Assembly: GCA_003550325.1 (NCBI GenBank)
Contig: QKWP01000115.1
Span: forward strand, 201,563 to 265,562
Direction: 5' to 3'
Source of the DNA: Gigaspora rosea
Taxonomy: Eukaryota > Glomeromycota > Glomeromycetes > Diversisporales > Gigasporaceae
DNA: 64,000 bases
Of the stretch, positions 34,047 to 45,770 are shown piece after piece. The notes under the pieces were generated by a model. That model was given only the letters and a program-made list of their open reading frames with translations, made no database searches and was not told the DNA's origin. How positions within the stretch are numbered: the first letter of the stretch is position 1; the number at the start of each line of letters is the position of its first letter. The position numbers and the translations under genes are program-made.

Positions 34047-35310
34047 TTGGACACAGACCAATTTCCAGATGGACTCACTGACCAAGAACAGAAACGACTT
34101 ATGACTCAGACTAAATATTTTGAAATTAGATATCATCTTCTCTATAAGAAGAATAGAAGAAACCCAGACAGACCTCTTAGAGTTATTAAATGGACAGAAG
34201 TCGAGCTAGTATTTTATATGATGCATAAGCACGCTACTGCTGGACATTTGGGAACAGACGCTATGTATTATAAAATATCAGAACGTTATTATTGGGATCA
34301 GATGTGTCGAGATATACAAGAATATGTGAAGACTTGTGAAGAATGCCAACGAAGACAAAAAGGTCATAGAAAAGAACCTTTACATCAAATTGGAAGAGCT
34401 TTCGAACATGTTGGAATTAATCTTGTAGGCCCCTTGTCTATAACTAAACAAAACAATCAATATATTATTGTCGCTACTGAATATCTAACATGATGGCCAG
34501 AAGCTCGTGCTATTCCAGATGCTAGTGCTGGTACACTCGTTCAATTTATCTTTGAGCAGATAATTTGTAGACATGGTACCCCAAAAATTATCCTATCAGA
34601 CCAAGGTCACAATTTTATTAGTGAAACCATTAGAATTCTCTGTGAGAAATTTCTCATAAAACATAAATTCTCTTCTCCTTACCACCCTCAGACAAATGGT
34701 ATAGTAAAAAGATTTAATAGAACATTGTATGAATCACTTGCAAAAGTAAAAGGAAGTGATGATTGGGATTTGTATATATCTGCTGTTCTCTTAGCATATA
34801 GAACAAAAAGACATGCCACTACAGGATATACTCCCTTCCAACTTATATATAGAAGATATGCTATCTTACCAATCGAAACAATTTTCCCAGTAGAACCTAC
34901 AGAAATTGATGACGAAATAGACTTACAAGGAAGTATTCTCCAACGAGCTTATGACTTAATAGAAAAATTACCAACTTACCAGACTCAGGCTAGAAAGAAT
35001 GCCGAACGATCATAGCAGAAACAAAAAGTCTATTTTGATACCAATACTCAAATAGAAACATTTGAAATTGGTGATAAAGTGTGGATACAAAGAAAGGAAC
35101 TAGAAGTCTTTCACTCAGCCAAATTTGAAGACAAAAGATTTGGACCTTTTCTTATCCATAAGAAATTAGACAATAGTGCTTAAAAATTACAAACAATAGA
35201 AGGAAAAATTTTACAAAAATACTATAATAGTGATTGTCTTGCTAAATATCACTAGCTACAAACATGGGAACCAGTAGTTGTTATTAATTTTCCTGTAAAT
35301 TTCTAGAAGA
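34047..35310 (+). pseudogene. Ty3-type integrase, catalytic residues changed
   Basis: An HHCC zinc-binding region (MMHKHATAGHLGTDAMYYKI, then CEECQRRQKG) precedes the core. The first catalytic Asp lies in an I-D-LVGP motif that reads INLVGP here (AAT at 34419). The second is intact in SDQGHNF. The Glu in the NG-x-x-E-RF motif is Lys (AAA at 34707). Both changes are G to A. A C-terminal GPF-like module (RFGPFLIHKKL, near 35138) follows. Stops lie at 34491, 35013 and 35253. Confidence 0.85.
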
Positions 35311-35495
35311 AATTTGATCTACAAGGGGATGAAACACACAATTTAATTCGTAAAACCTCAAAATATATTTATACAACTACCCTTTTTGGAATTTTTCCAA
35401 AAATGACCACTCCTACATTGCAACCTCAAATCTTGCTAGCTCTCCAATACCTTTTTTAGACATGGAAGCAAGATAATGCCGCCCAAAATAATGCA

Positions 35496-35930
35496 TTGTG
35501 GATTACATCACAATGTGTATGGTTATGTGATAATAATAACACCACTCAGACTATTGATCTCACTAATTTAATTACTTCTTTTCTTGAACCAGACTCAAAT
35601 AATTTTCTGAACACTCTAGAAGACACAGAACAATTAGAAATTAATTTACCAAAAGTAAATAACACAGAAGAAATAAACCCAATCCTAGAATTAGAAGACA
35701 TACAAGAAGAAACATTAACAGTTCCAATTACTAATCAAGAAGAAGTCACCCCTGCTCCATTCCCTAAAAAATTAAGCAGGATTATACAAAATATTATCCA
35801 ACTCTGTGGACCTCTAACTCAGACATCTATTCCACCGTATACTAGAATAATGTATCAAGAGAAATTACAGAAAATTCTCAAACGAATTAAAACTCGCACT
35901 AGAAACAGAAAGACCAAACCAAGCTGATCG
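35496..35930 (+). CDS. Extra ORF between integrase and 3' LTR, unknown function
   Basis: This open frame of 143 codons is the longest undisturbed one near the 3' end. It has an acidic first half (LEDTEQLEINLPKVNNTEEI, ELEDIQEETLTVP) and a basic tail (LQKILKRIKTRTRNRKTKPS). I see no signal peptide or membrane helix, so it is not env-like. It could be the C-terminal tail of pol separated by the stops upstream, or an accessory protein. The ATG may be internal. Confidence 0.45.
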
Positions 35931-36193
35931 AAGCTTATTATTATCTTGGTAGGCTTATAGACAAGTATCCTAATTCTCATAAAGATATTCGATCTATAAT
36001 TAAGAAGACTCAAGAGAAAGAAGAGCCCGAGATACATGGAAATGTGCCAAATGGATGAAATTGCTTTTCTCCAACCAATCTATAGAAAACATCTCTCAAA
36101 CAATCTATATTACATATACAATGATTACGAGATTAACAGATGCAGAATTTTCTCAAGACCTTCTCCAAATTTGAACTCACAGAGTTTGTTCTT

Positions 36194-36207
36194 AAAGGGG
36201 AGAGAAA
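36194..36207 (+). other. Polypurine tract
   Basis: AAAGGGGAGAGAAA directly precedes the TG of the 3' LTR and is the expected plus-strand primer. Confidence 0.8.
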
Positions 36208-37001
36208 TGTTATAGAATAGGTTTTAGTTAATTTTGGTAGAAATTAGTTGGAAAATTAGAACTTAATAAGGAAATTTTGTAATAACTGTATTTAGTAATA
36301 GTGATATGTGAAATTGATGTACAATGACACTCAATGACGCTTAGTGACGCATAACAATGCTTAGTGATGCTTAACGACGCTTAGTGACACTTAACGACGC
36401 TTAGCGACGCTTAATGACACTTAGCAACGCTTAACGACGCTTAGTGACATTTAGCTCAATAGATATATAAACACACCTTATTTCCCTTAGTTTTAGATAG
36501 ATCCAGACATTGTATTTCATCTTTACCTTTATATTTATTATCCTCTTCTCTTATTATTAATAAACTCTTGGAATTTCTAAAGAACAGACACCTTGGAATA
36601 GCCCTTTTGTTAAATTAATAAACTGTGTATTATTTCTTGTTGTTTTATACTGAACTGCCATAGAGAAGTGTATAGTTTCTTACAGGTATACAAGTTACTC
36701 TCGTTATAGTGAACTCTCGATATAGTGAAGACTAATTAAAATCTCGATATAGTGAAGTTGAACCCAAAGCCAGTCTATATAAAATTCTCTTGATATAGTG
36801 AATTTACTAATAAACTCTCGATATAGTGAATTTTTTAAAAATTTTTATTAATGGAACTGACCATTACACTATAACGAGTTTGACTTGTAAAAGAAACTAT
36901 ACTTTCCTCTTGCACACCGCTTCATGTTCAAAGTAAAAGATCTTAGGAGCCATGTGATTGTTACTCTATCAGAATCGAAGAAGGCTTCCAGTACTGTAAC
37001 A
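36208..37001 (+). repeat. 3' LTR of the Ty3-type element, with nested MITE
   Basis: It has the same ends, tandem TTAGTGACGC-like array, TATA and AATAAA as the 5' LTR. It is 794 bp, and the extra 199 bp over the 5' copy is exactly the 197-bp MITE at 36691-36887 plus one duplicated TA. Confidence 0.9.
36691..36887. mobile_element. TA-flanked MITE with repeated CTCGATATAGTGAA, nested in the 3' LTR
   Basis: The ends CAAGTTACTCTCGTTATAGT and the complement CAAGTCAAACTCGTTATAGT are flanked by TA. CTCGATATAGTGAA-like motifs repeat four times inside. The 5' LTR keeps the empty site (acataaaag), proving the insertion. Confidence 0.9.
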
Positions 37002-37850
37002 ATATTAATATTATATTACTTTAGAGCAATGTTGTTAAAAAACCGGTCTATTAAAGATCACTGAAGCTAATAAAGTTACTGGACTAACTAGATATAACTA
37101 GAACATATATAGGTTCTAGTAATAAGTCATTACTAGACCCTTTTAGTCATTTTTTTACCTCTTAATGGAAGTTTTAGTGAGGATCAGTAAGGTTCAATGG
37201 AGTCTAGTGGATCTGGCAAGTCAAAAAAAATTAACTTGTATATTTCAAGTTCGACTAATACAAAGCCAATACAGAAAGCTTTACTATAATAAGATTATAA
37301 AAAATAAATTAGTAAACCCTTACTTTTTTTATGAATTATACAATAAGTTAATCCTTCTATAAAACAACTACTGTTGGGACTTTCATATATTAATAAGTCA
37401 TTTACATTAACAAAATAATAACTTCAAAAATTGGTTTCATACTGTCTTTATATCTAGCTTTTGGCTAAAAATTTTATTTATTTATATAAACAAAAATTTC
37501 TTAACTTAATGAATAATCTTTAATATTAATTTATTAATATAAAAAATAAGAAAAAGTTCATTAAATAGTTATTTTTATTTTTTACTAATACTATTTATTT
37601 TATTCTTGTTTTCCTTAAAACATTGGATACATATCTCTAATTTTACAAAATACTTTTAGTTCTTAAATGAATTCTAAATAATCATTTAAATTAAGCATTT
37701 CAAAAGAAACTTATTTATTATAATTTCTACTTTATTATACTAACATATAGCTGCAAATCAACTTTTTTCTATATATATAAATTCAGAACTTATTTAAGCC
37801 GCATTTTTTTTAATTTGCAATCAAAATCTATTATTTTTGATACACACTTA
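37002..37850. other. AT-rich DNA, possible hAT-like end
   Basis: TAGAGCAATGTTGTTAAAAA with an adjacent accggtct (37021-37050) resembles a hAT-type terminus; no partner end was found. No gene was recognised. Confidence 0.45.
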
Positions 37851-37852
37851 TA

Positions 37853-38056
37853 CAGTTGCCTCTCTCTAATCCAAACCTTTCTAAACTGAACACTATTAAA
37901 CTTTCTCTAAACTGAACAAAATCTTCTAAAATATTTGTAAATTTTATTATAAAGTTCAGATAAGCCATATATAACTTTTTGAAAACTAAACTTTTCCAAA
38001 TTTTTATATAGTAAAAAAAAGCAGTCCTAGCAGTTCAGATTAGCGAAAGTTAACTG
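37853..38056. mobile_element. TA-flanked pogo/Tigger-like MITE
   Basis: The ends CAGTTGCCTCTCTCTAATCC and the complement CAGTTAACTTTCGCTAATCT are flanked by TA (37851-37852, 38057-38058). Several TCTAAACTGAAC repeats lie inside. It is 204 bp. CAGTT ends with TA targets fit pogo-type elements. Confidence 0.75.
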
Positions 38057-38565
38057 TATACACTTTTACTAATTTGCTCTTTAATACTAATAAATAGCAT
38101 CTTGTATATCTCTTTCAACTTCAACACCATTTTGATAGTATTGAGAAATATCTATTATTCTATCTACACCCCAAATTAGCAGATTTTTAATAATAAAAAA
38201 ATGCCTTATGTTCATCCTTTTCAACTCTAATTTTTATGTGTATCTTTTTTTAACTCCAATTCTATACAATAACAATAACCAGCATTATTTGTTCAAGAGC
38301 ATCATTCATATTAGCAAATTTTTGATAATAAACATTTTTTGTTTATTTTTTTTATCTCCAATTCTGTTTAGATAACAAAAACTAACATAAATCATAGTAG
38401 TAGAATAACCCTTGCAGCTTTAATGTATAGTTCAAACACTTTTTTTGGCTATATAATACTAATAACAAAGCTAGAAAACAAAAGAGGTAAAACAATTAAT
38501 ATCTTTATCTCTCTTAAAAAGCTAATTCCTATAACCTCATACTTACTTATTAAACATTAATGCTT
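38057..38565. other. AT-rich DNA, nothing recognised
   Basis: No open frame or repeat could be supported here. Confidence 0.5.
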
Positions 38566-39418
38566 AGGAGGCTTCTAGAAATTACATAATTTATGAGTAG
38601 GTGAGTGGGGTCGCCAAAATATCAGATTATATTTTTAGTCAAAATTGTATAATTTTAACCAAAAGTATAAAATTCTAAAATTATTAATAACTTTTGATCT
38701 ACTGGGCCAATTTGGAGATTTAACTATCAAAATATTTGTCTTGCTGAGATGATTCTAAATTATTAAAATCTAATCACAGGATTCCAAGATTATTCAACTT
38801 TTGTGTATTTATATTAGTAAATTTTTTAGAATCACTAAGTAAATTTTTTAACATTAAATAACTTTTGATCTACTGGCTATTTTTGGATAATTTAACTACC
38901 AAAAGTTCATCTCAATGAGATGATTTTAATAAGCACAAATTCACTAAATTCCAATCACAGGACCCAAAATCAATAAAGATTTGTATTGTTATTAACAATA
39001 CAAATCTTTATCAATCTTGGGATTCTGTTATTGAAATTTAGCGATTTTGAGCTTGCTAGAATCTTCTCACTAAATGATATTTTGGTGGTTAAATCAAATT
39101 TACTTAGTGATTCTAAAAAATTATTATTAAAATCATACAAAAGTTAAACTAACTTGGGATTTTGTGATTAGATTTTAATGATTTTGGGCTTATTAGAATT
39201 ATCTCATCAAAATGAGCATTTTGATAGTTAAATTATACAAAATGGACTAGTGCAGTAAAAGTTATTATCAATTCCAAAAAATTAAGCATATGAATAATTT
39301 TTAAAAAATATAAATTTGATTGGCTAATAGGGTATTAGGTGCAGGTAGATAGGTAAAATTTTGAAATTTATTAGCAACAAAAAATTATATAATTTCTAAA
39401 AGCCCCTTTTTAGCTAAA
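38566..39418. mobile_element. Hairpin-module element with GGGGCTTYTAGAAATT ends (copy 1)
   Basis: The ends are AGGAGGCTTCTAGAAATTAC and the complement AGGGGCTTTTAGAAATTATA. Inside are palindromic modules built on TAACTTTTGATCTACTGG, ACTACCAAAA, GAATCCTCTCA and GGATCC-like motifs, around a perfect hairpin centred near 38998 (caaatctttat and its complement). It is related to elements at 48246 and 60170. Confidence 0.65.
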
Positions 39419-39769
39419 GAATTTGGATAATACATACCAAAATAGCATAAAAAGTATAACAAATAGGCTTAAATAAACTTGGAGAAAATAGTTTTTTAGT
39501 ATAGATTATATAAAAACAAAGTTGGAGTTAACAATATCCATAGTGATTTTTATGTAAAACAACTTTTTAGAAAATTTTTGACAAAAAGTAGGTGATTGCA
39601 GATACCTCGTTGTGTGAATCTCTGTTACAACAACAAATACATAGATCAAAACAAATAAACAAAATAGGAGATTAACCAGATTTGGTTGTCTAAACAAACA
39701 AACACATCATTAGAAATAGCCATTATTAATAAGTATCAACAAGTAAATAAATATTAAAAGTTAGAGCAA
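39419..39769. other. AT-rich DNA upstream of the first LINE
   Basis: No feature was recognised. The 5' end of the LINE may lie anywhere in this stretch. Confidence 0.4.
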
Positions 39770-39810
39770 CTTAACAGAAGGAATCTTCTAGAAAGATAGA
39801 ATCCAAAATG

Positions 39811-40478
39811 GAAGAACTAGAAGTATACAAAAATATATTTACCAATGCGAAAGTGGACATACAATATTAGCTGCAAGCCTTGGATAAATAAGTGACAAAT
39901 AAGGATAGAAATATAGCCAAGTAGCTTGGATTAAGTAATTATAATGCAGTGTGTTTAATAAGGAAAGTCATTGAAATGTACGAATGGATTGAATATAAAA
40001 AAGCAACCAAACAAGTAGTCTGCAAAGAGAATAAGGTCCTTGTATTGGGCAAGGAGAAAGAAGACAATCTCAAAAATATCAAAAAAGTTAAAAAGTTTTA
40101 ATTAACTTAGAGTGTAGAGTTCTAGATTACAGAACAAAAAAAATTCTAGCAGAGATAACAAACTGCAGTGCATATACTACTCAAAAACTGAGTAAAAAAT
40201 TATTTAAAGAGAAGGAGAAAAAGAAATAAAACAGGAAAAAAGTAAAATAGGAGTGGACATAAAGTGTGAAGACAATTCAATATTAGCTCCTATTAGCATC
40301 TCAACAGATTCAAAGATTCAAGACATATACAGTTCAAGATGGGCACCACTAACAAGAAAGAGCAGAAGAAGATAAAGAAAAAAAAAGATAAAATTAGTCT
40401 GATATTATGGGATATCCCAACATACACTAGAGCTGCGCAAATAAAAGGAGTGCTTAGTTACTATGATGGCATCCAGAA
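39811..40478 (+). pseudogene. LINE 1 ORF1-like region (5' part)
   Basis: From ATG 39811 the frame reads MEELEVYKNIFTNAKVDIQ and continues with stops through NYNAVCLIRKVIEMYEWIEY. A lysine-rich stretch is followed by WDIPTYTRAAQIKGVLSYYD (about 40409), which resembles the RNA-binding fold of LINE ORF1 proteins. It resumes after the insertion as AIARRIKALYIEIEPKD (40984). Confidence 0.5.
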
Positions 40479-40488
40479 ATAATGTTAT

Positions 40489-40932
40489 ACAAGAGGGGGG
40501 TGAAAAAAATATAATGCAATTTTTTTAGAAAAAATCGTCTAAAAACTGATCCAGTAGTCCAAATTTAATAATTTTGGTACCATTCATTTCGTCTTGGTGA
40601 GAGGAGTCGAATGGTACCAATTTTATTTCATTTGGATCACTGTATCAAAAGTTATTGGCCAAATACTATTGGTTATTATGTTTTCTTATAAAATAACTAT
40701 AAAATTAATTGTTTTTTGTAAATAACTATTGATCCAGTGATCCAAATGAAATAATTTTGGTATCATTGGATTCGTCTCACTGAGACGAATAGAATGGTAC
40801 CTAAATTATCCAAATTGGATTACTGTGTCACAATATATTCAAGTTTATATAAAATTTTATATATAAACATACGGATTTTGAAAATTTTTTTATATAGTAG
40901 AGAGGGGGTCAAGCGCTACTATGAGGGGGTAC
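40489..40932. mobile_element. Hairpin-rich element inserted in LINE 1 ORF1, 10-bp target duplication
   Basis: It is flanked by a perfect ATAATGTTAT (40479-40488, 40933-40942). Inside, two modules each pair CCAAATTTAATAATTTTGGT-type sequence with its complement, and TAACTTTTGATCC-type motifs link it to the elements at 38566 and 60170. A 9-10 bp target duplication points to a Mutator-like mechanism, though clear terminal inverted repeats are missing. Confidence 0.7.
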
Positions 40933-41919
40933 ATAATGTTATTTATGGATGCCCCCTATGGAAGATTGATTATTCATAGAGCGATAGCTCGTAGAATCAA
41001 AGCACTCTATATAGAAATAGAACCAAAGGATAACAAAAAAAGCTCTTTTTAGAAACAGCCTGGTCAGTTCACTTTGAGCTAGGTAAATTAGTTAGGCTAA
41101 CACAGTGAAGGTTTATAAAGAAACTCTGTCAAAAAGAAACAAAATTAAGGGTATAATTAGAAACTTGCCAACATTAGCTATAAAATTTGCATTGCTCTAA
41201 CAATTGACAAGGAATAATCTGAAAGCAGTTTATATTTAACAAAATATTAACGGGATTCAGAAAAGAACTGTATTGTTTATTTTGAAACAAAAGAAACCCT
41301 TCAAAATGCAGTAAATAGGCCTGTATAGTATTACAATGCTAGATTAGAGTGGGAAATAAAAAGTAACTATACTCGACAAGAGGGCCACAAGAAGCTCTAC
41401 AAAAGAAATTAAAGAATACAAAAACAATAGAAATAGAGAAAAGTAGAGACTTTGGGACAAAGGGGAAAAACAGAAAAAGAGAAATTAAAAGGAGCAAGAA
41501 AATAGTATAAATAAATTGGGAATTAAGCAACAGTATCACAAGAAATACAGGGCCAAGTACTGGGACAGCAAGAAACAAAACAAAGAAGCAATTGCAAACT
41601 CGTATACAAATAGGTATATATGAGAAGAAGAGAAAGCGCAAAGGGCAAAGGTTCAGTTCCTGAGTCATAGAGACAATTATTATTTCTCTAATGGATGATT
41701 TTAAAAACAAGATTTACAAGGAAATCCAAAAAGTAAGTAGAACAGAAGTGTTCTACTCACTCCTAATAGTCACACCAGTTGAACCAAAGATTATTAGTAC
41801 ACAAGTGATCATCTGGTATTTTGTAGCACTAAACAAATTAAAAGCCAGAAGGAGAAAGCCATAGTTATGTAAAAGGATATAGACAAGTACATAGCATTAA
41901 AAATCAGAGTTCATAATAT

Positions 41920-42620
41920 AAATGGCATTAAAAACAATAGCAGAAGTTGCAAGAGATGTGTGACTATATCAAGGAACAGAAACTAAGCATTATTAGTTTG
42001 GTTGAAACAAATATGAGCAAGAAAGAAGCAAAGTTTATAAAAATTCAAGATTCTATATACCAGGGGTTTGGTCTAGTGCAAAAATAGCCAAAAAAAAGAA
42101 TCAGGAGTAGGCATATTAATTAATAAAAACTAAAACAGACACATTACAAAGATAGAGAAACCAAACCCTTATATGATTTGAATGGTTCTTATATTTAAAA
42201 AGATTGCTTTTAAGATATAGATTGTGTACCTTCTACCAAATGATAAGAAAAGATTAAAGAAAATACAGAGGTAGCTAATAAAGGATATATACAGCTATAG
42301 CAAAAGCTAATACCTATCATATTATGGGTAGAGACTTTAATAAAATTCTAGACATAGAGCTAAAACCAGAAGGATGGACAGAAAATCAAGAAACTGCCCA
42401 TAACAAAATGAATAGAAAAGTTAGGCTTTATAGAAAGCTTTCGGTACTGCAATCCTAAAGAGAAAAAGTACACATGGACAAATGGTAGAAGACTAACTAG
42501 AATAAATCACATATGGAACTATATTAGCTGCTAAAAGAGTGACATCGAGGACATGAGTCTGGTTACAGAAAGTGACTATAACCTAGTATAACTATTTCTC
42601 AATATAGGAGAATTATTAAG
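41920..42620 (+). pseudogene. LINE 1 AP-type endonuclease
   Basis: Readable motifs in order are KIRVHNINGIKNN, LSIISLVETNMSKKEA (the catalytic Glu in VET), GVGILINKN, VYLLPNDKK, GRDFNKILD, KYTWTNGRRLTRINHIWNYI and ESDYNLV. This is the usual exo/endonuclease/phosphatase order. Many stops interrupt it. Confidence 0.7.
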
Positions 42621-43479
42621 ATTCAAAACTAAAACCAGAAAGGAGGAAAATATACCTAAACAACACATATTTTTGTATAATAAAGCTACAAATGAAAATT
42701 GGGAGAGATACCAAAGCATGTTAGAGAGACTAATAAGGCAAACAGATGAAGATAAGGAAAAAGTAGATAGAAAAAAAGAAATGGAAAGAGAAATTAATAA
42801 AAGATAAAATTAGATTGAAAAAGCAATACTAAAGGTAGCAAATTGTCATATTTCATTCAAATGGGTTAAAATCACAAGAGAGGAGGTTAACAAAAATGTA
42901 GGTAGAAGCCCAGTCTTCAAAGATACAAAGAATTTAAGAAGAATTGCTTATAAAGCTATAAAAAGTATAGGAGAAGTGCAAATCAAGTTGATAGACTGCT
43001 TTATAACTACCAAATTTAGAGTATTAATAAAAAGAATAGTACCCAAATACCTCTTATACCAATAATATGGGAAAAAGAATAGTTCAATAAGGTGAAGGAA
43101 TGGATAAAAATTTTAGAAAAGATGACAAATCTGAAGGAACAAAAATATAAGAAAAAATATATTGTAGAAAATATAGAAAAGTGATATAGTCTAATTGGGA
43201 AAAATAACAAGATAATGCTGAATAGCATTCTGTAGTAACCATGGCAGAAGATTCTGATTGACAAGGTGTTAAAACAAAAAGAGTCGAATCATAGCATCAA
43301 AGAATTAATATTTGAATTATATAAGATCAAAGAAAAGGTAAACAAGTTTTATCAGGGGCATTTTAAAAAGGAATAGCATAATTTTAAAAAGATGTCAAAG
43401 GAATGAATTGAAGAGTACAAGCCAAAACATTGGATTAATTCAACATGGTACCAAGAAATAGAACAGCCAATTCAAGAAC

Positions 43480-44440
43480 CTGAATAGATAGAGTGTATAA
43501 AAGAAGCAAAAGCAAATACTGCTTCAGGCTTATCAGGTATAAGTTATACTTTTATTAAAAAAGTGGATCCTGTAGCTACAGTAGCATTAGTGAAGTTGAA
43601 TAACTTAGTGTTAGATTCAGGAATTATGCCTCGAAAATAAAAGATAAAACAAATTTTTCTAATACCAAAATTAGTTAAATAGAACTATGCTCTGGCCAGT
43701 ACTAGACCCATTATGCTTTTAGAGACATTTAGAAAAACCCTAGTTAGAATTGTGCAAAGAAGGCTTAGTACAGTACTAACTCAATACCAAATTCTAAAAG
43801 GGCAAAATTATGCAGGACTTCTGGGTGAGGCAACAAGTACTCTCTTTCATATCTTTAATAATCTAGTAGAAGAGGTGAGAGAAAAGAAAAAAGAGTTGTG
43901 GGTTCTATTTTAAGATATTCAAAAAGCCTTTGACTCAATGCTGTCTGAAAATATACAGTGAGCATTGCACAGAATCAAGGTTCTAGAAAAAACAAGCTGC
44001 TTTATTATGGAGCTGTACACAAGAAGAGAAGTTAGGGTATTACAAAATTTAGAGTTACAAAAGGTTTTGAAGCTAAGGATGGCATGGCATTGGCCAGGGA
44101 TTGCCATCTCTCCCCTAGTATGGAAGATAATATATGACTCTCTCTTGTATAAAATTTAGGGTTTAGAGAAAGGCTATAAAATAGATATGAAATGGTTAAT
44201 AGATATAAACAAAGGTTTAGTCAGAAAAAAATAAGTTGTCTAGAATATGTGGACGATACTATCTTTATTAGAGGCTCAAAACAGAACCTTGAAACAATCA
44301 CTAGGGTCGCTAACGAATACTATAAAATAAATGATAAAAAAACAAATCCTACAAAATCAGAGCTTTTGGTATTGCATAAGAGAGGACACTGTAATAAAAC
44401 TTGGAGCAGCAAGAGAGGTAGTTAAAATGGACCCAAGAAA
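43480..44440 (+). pseudogene. LINE 1 reverse transcriptase
   Basis: It reads ANTASGLSGISYTFIKK, then RPIMLLETFRKTLVRIVQRR, NYAGLLGEATSTLFHIFNN, DIQKAFDSM (43914), AISPLVWKIIYDSLL (about 44104) and EYVDDTIFI (about 44243, the catalytic motif). A TAA at 43911 and several frameshifts interrupt it. Confidence 0.85.
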
Positions 44441-44449
44441 AAAAGTGAT

Positions 44450-45770
44450 TTAGTTTCTGGGGTATTTGGAAAACACAAGCCAGAGAGTACAAGAAAATAT
44501 TATGCAAAGATGCGGCCAGCTTTACAGCAATATTAAGGTACAAAAAGCTGTTAATATAACAGATTAAATACTTTAAAAATATAGTGTTATAACCAAGAAT
44601 TGAATACAAATCAATGACCAATCTACTGCCGAGGAGTGTATATAAAGCCATATATCAACCAATGATAAAAATAGCCTCTAACTGCCTAGTCACAAATGCA
44701 GGTTTTATAGCAATAAAAACTCTTTGGAATAGGTATACCAAACATATTATTACAGAATAGAGCATAAGAATTAATGATAGTGACTTGCTAGGTAAAACAA
44801 TAATATTGAGATTAAAAGAGGCCCAATTAGAACATTGTAATCCTTCACCAACCTGGAGCTTTGAAGAAAGTGAGTTCAATGAAGCAAGTATGAAATACAA
44901 TCTAAATGCGAGAATACTGCAGTTAGCAAAAAAATTAGGGTTTGATGTGGCATATAAAGTGCATATAAAAGAATGGCAAATTGGTGAAGTCAAAGGTAGT
45001 GGTACAAAAATTATAAAGGTTTTGCAAAAAGCAAATTGGAAAGAAAGTTTAACTAGTTTAAAGAACTTACATTTCTAGTACTTAGAACAGTTAGTAGATT
45101 TAAAGAGAAGTTTCTTGTTAATATGGTAGCAAATCATAAAACTAAAAGAAGAGGGTACAAAAGGGAGAAAAGCTTCCTGGTTTGCTGAAATTGAAAAGGC
45201 TGTAATAAAAAATAATACAAGATCACTATTTGAACCAACCTTAATGAATGAACAGAAATTTAATCAGTTTTTATTAGAACCAGAATCAAGAAAGATTCAT
45301 GCAAAAGGTCAAGAAAGAAGTGAATACTATTTGATAGTGATAAAGAAAGCTCCATAAAAGTAGGCAGAATTGTTAAAAAAACAAAAGATCAGGCAGAAGT
45401 GGCCTCTATAGTAGCAATAGAAGGCTGCCAAAAGGAAAACACCCAGTTAGCTTATAGGAACGTGCAAGAAGTAGTTCAAGAGAAAGTTAAAGAGAAAGAA
45501 AGAGTTAGACTGAACAAACTTGTAAATATTTCATAATAGATTGAAAAAAATGAAAACTCAAAAGTAGGCTTAACTTGGGTCATTATAAGGGGCCTCTTGA
45601 AAGATGAGCATGAAAAGTGAATCAGAAAGAGATTAGAGAAGTAAAGCAAATAAAAAAGGAGATTAATACTAAGAGGTGAGAAGAATTATATGTTGAGAAA
45701 AGGGTAAGAGAAAAAGACAAGGTAGAGAAATTAGATCAAATTCTAGAGTATAATTGAAGAGAAAAGGTAT
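44450..45770 (+). pseudogene. LINE 1 RT thumb and linker
   Basis: Coding-like pieces such as LPRSVYKAIYQPMIKIASNC, IILRLKEAQLEHCNPSPTW and ILQLAKKLGFDVAY lie between RT and RNase H. This region is typical in length and content for these LINEs but has no catalytic motif. Confidence 0.6.

Larger units (their letters stand above)
27461..37001 (+). mobile_element. Ty3/gypsy-type LTR retrotransposon, complete but dead
   Basis: The element is 9.5 kb with LTRs at 27461-28055 and 36208-37001. A primer-binding site follows the 5' LTR after 2 nt (TGGTGCCTTCTGGTAG, 28058), and a polypurine tract AAAGGGGAGAGAAA (36194-36207) abuts the 3' LTR. Domain order is 5' extra region, gag, zinc knuckle, protease, cysteine-rich spacer, RT, RNase H, integrase, 3' extra ORF. 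RT before integrase identifies Ty3/gypsy. About 20 in-frame stops and several frameshifts kill it. It is unusually long because of the extra regions. Confidence 0.9.

Noticed and set aside
27461-37001. Mitochondrial or alternative code in which TGA encodes Trp
   Set aside because: TAG also replaces Trp, many TGG codons remain, the host genes use TGG for Trp with spliceosomal-type introns, and the integrase and protease are mutated as well. Decay explains the stops better.
41339-41710. 123-codon minus-strand frame
   Set aside because: It is antisense to LINE 1 coding sequence and purely hydrophobic; a shadow frame.
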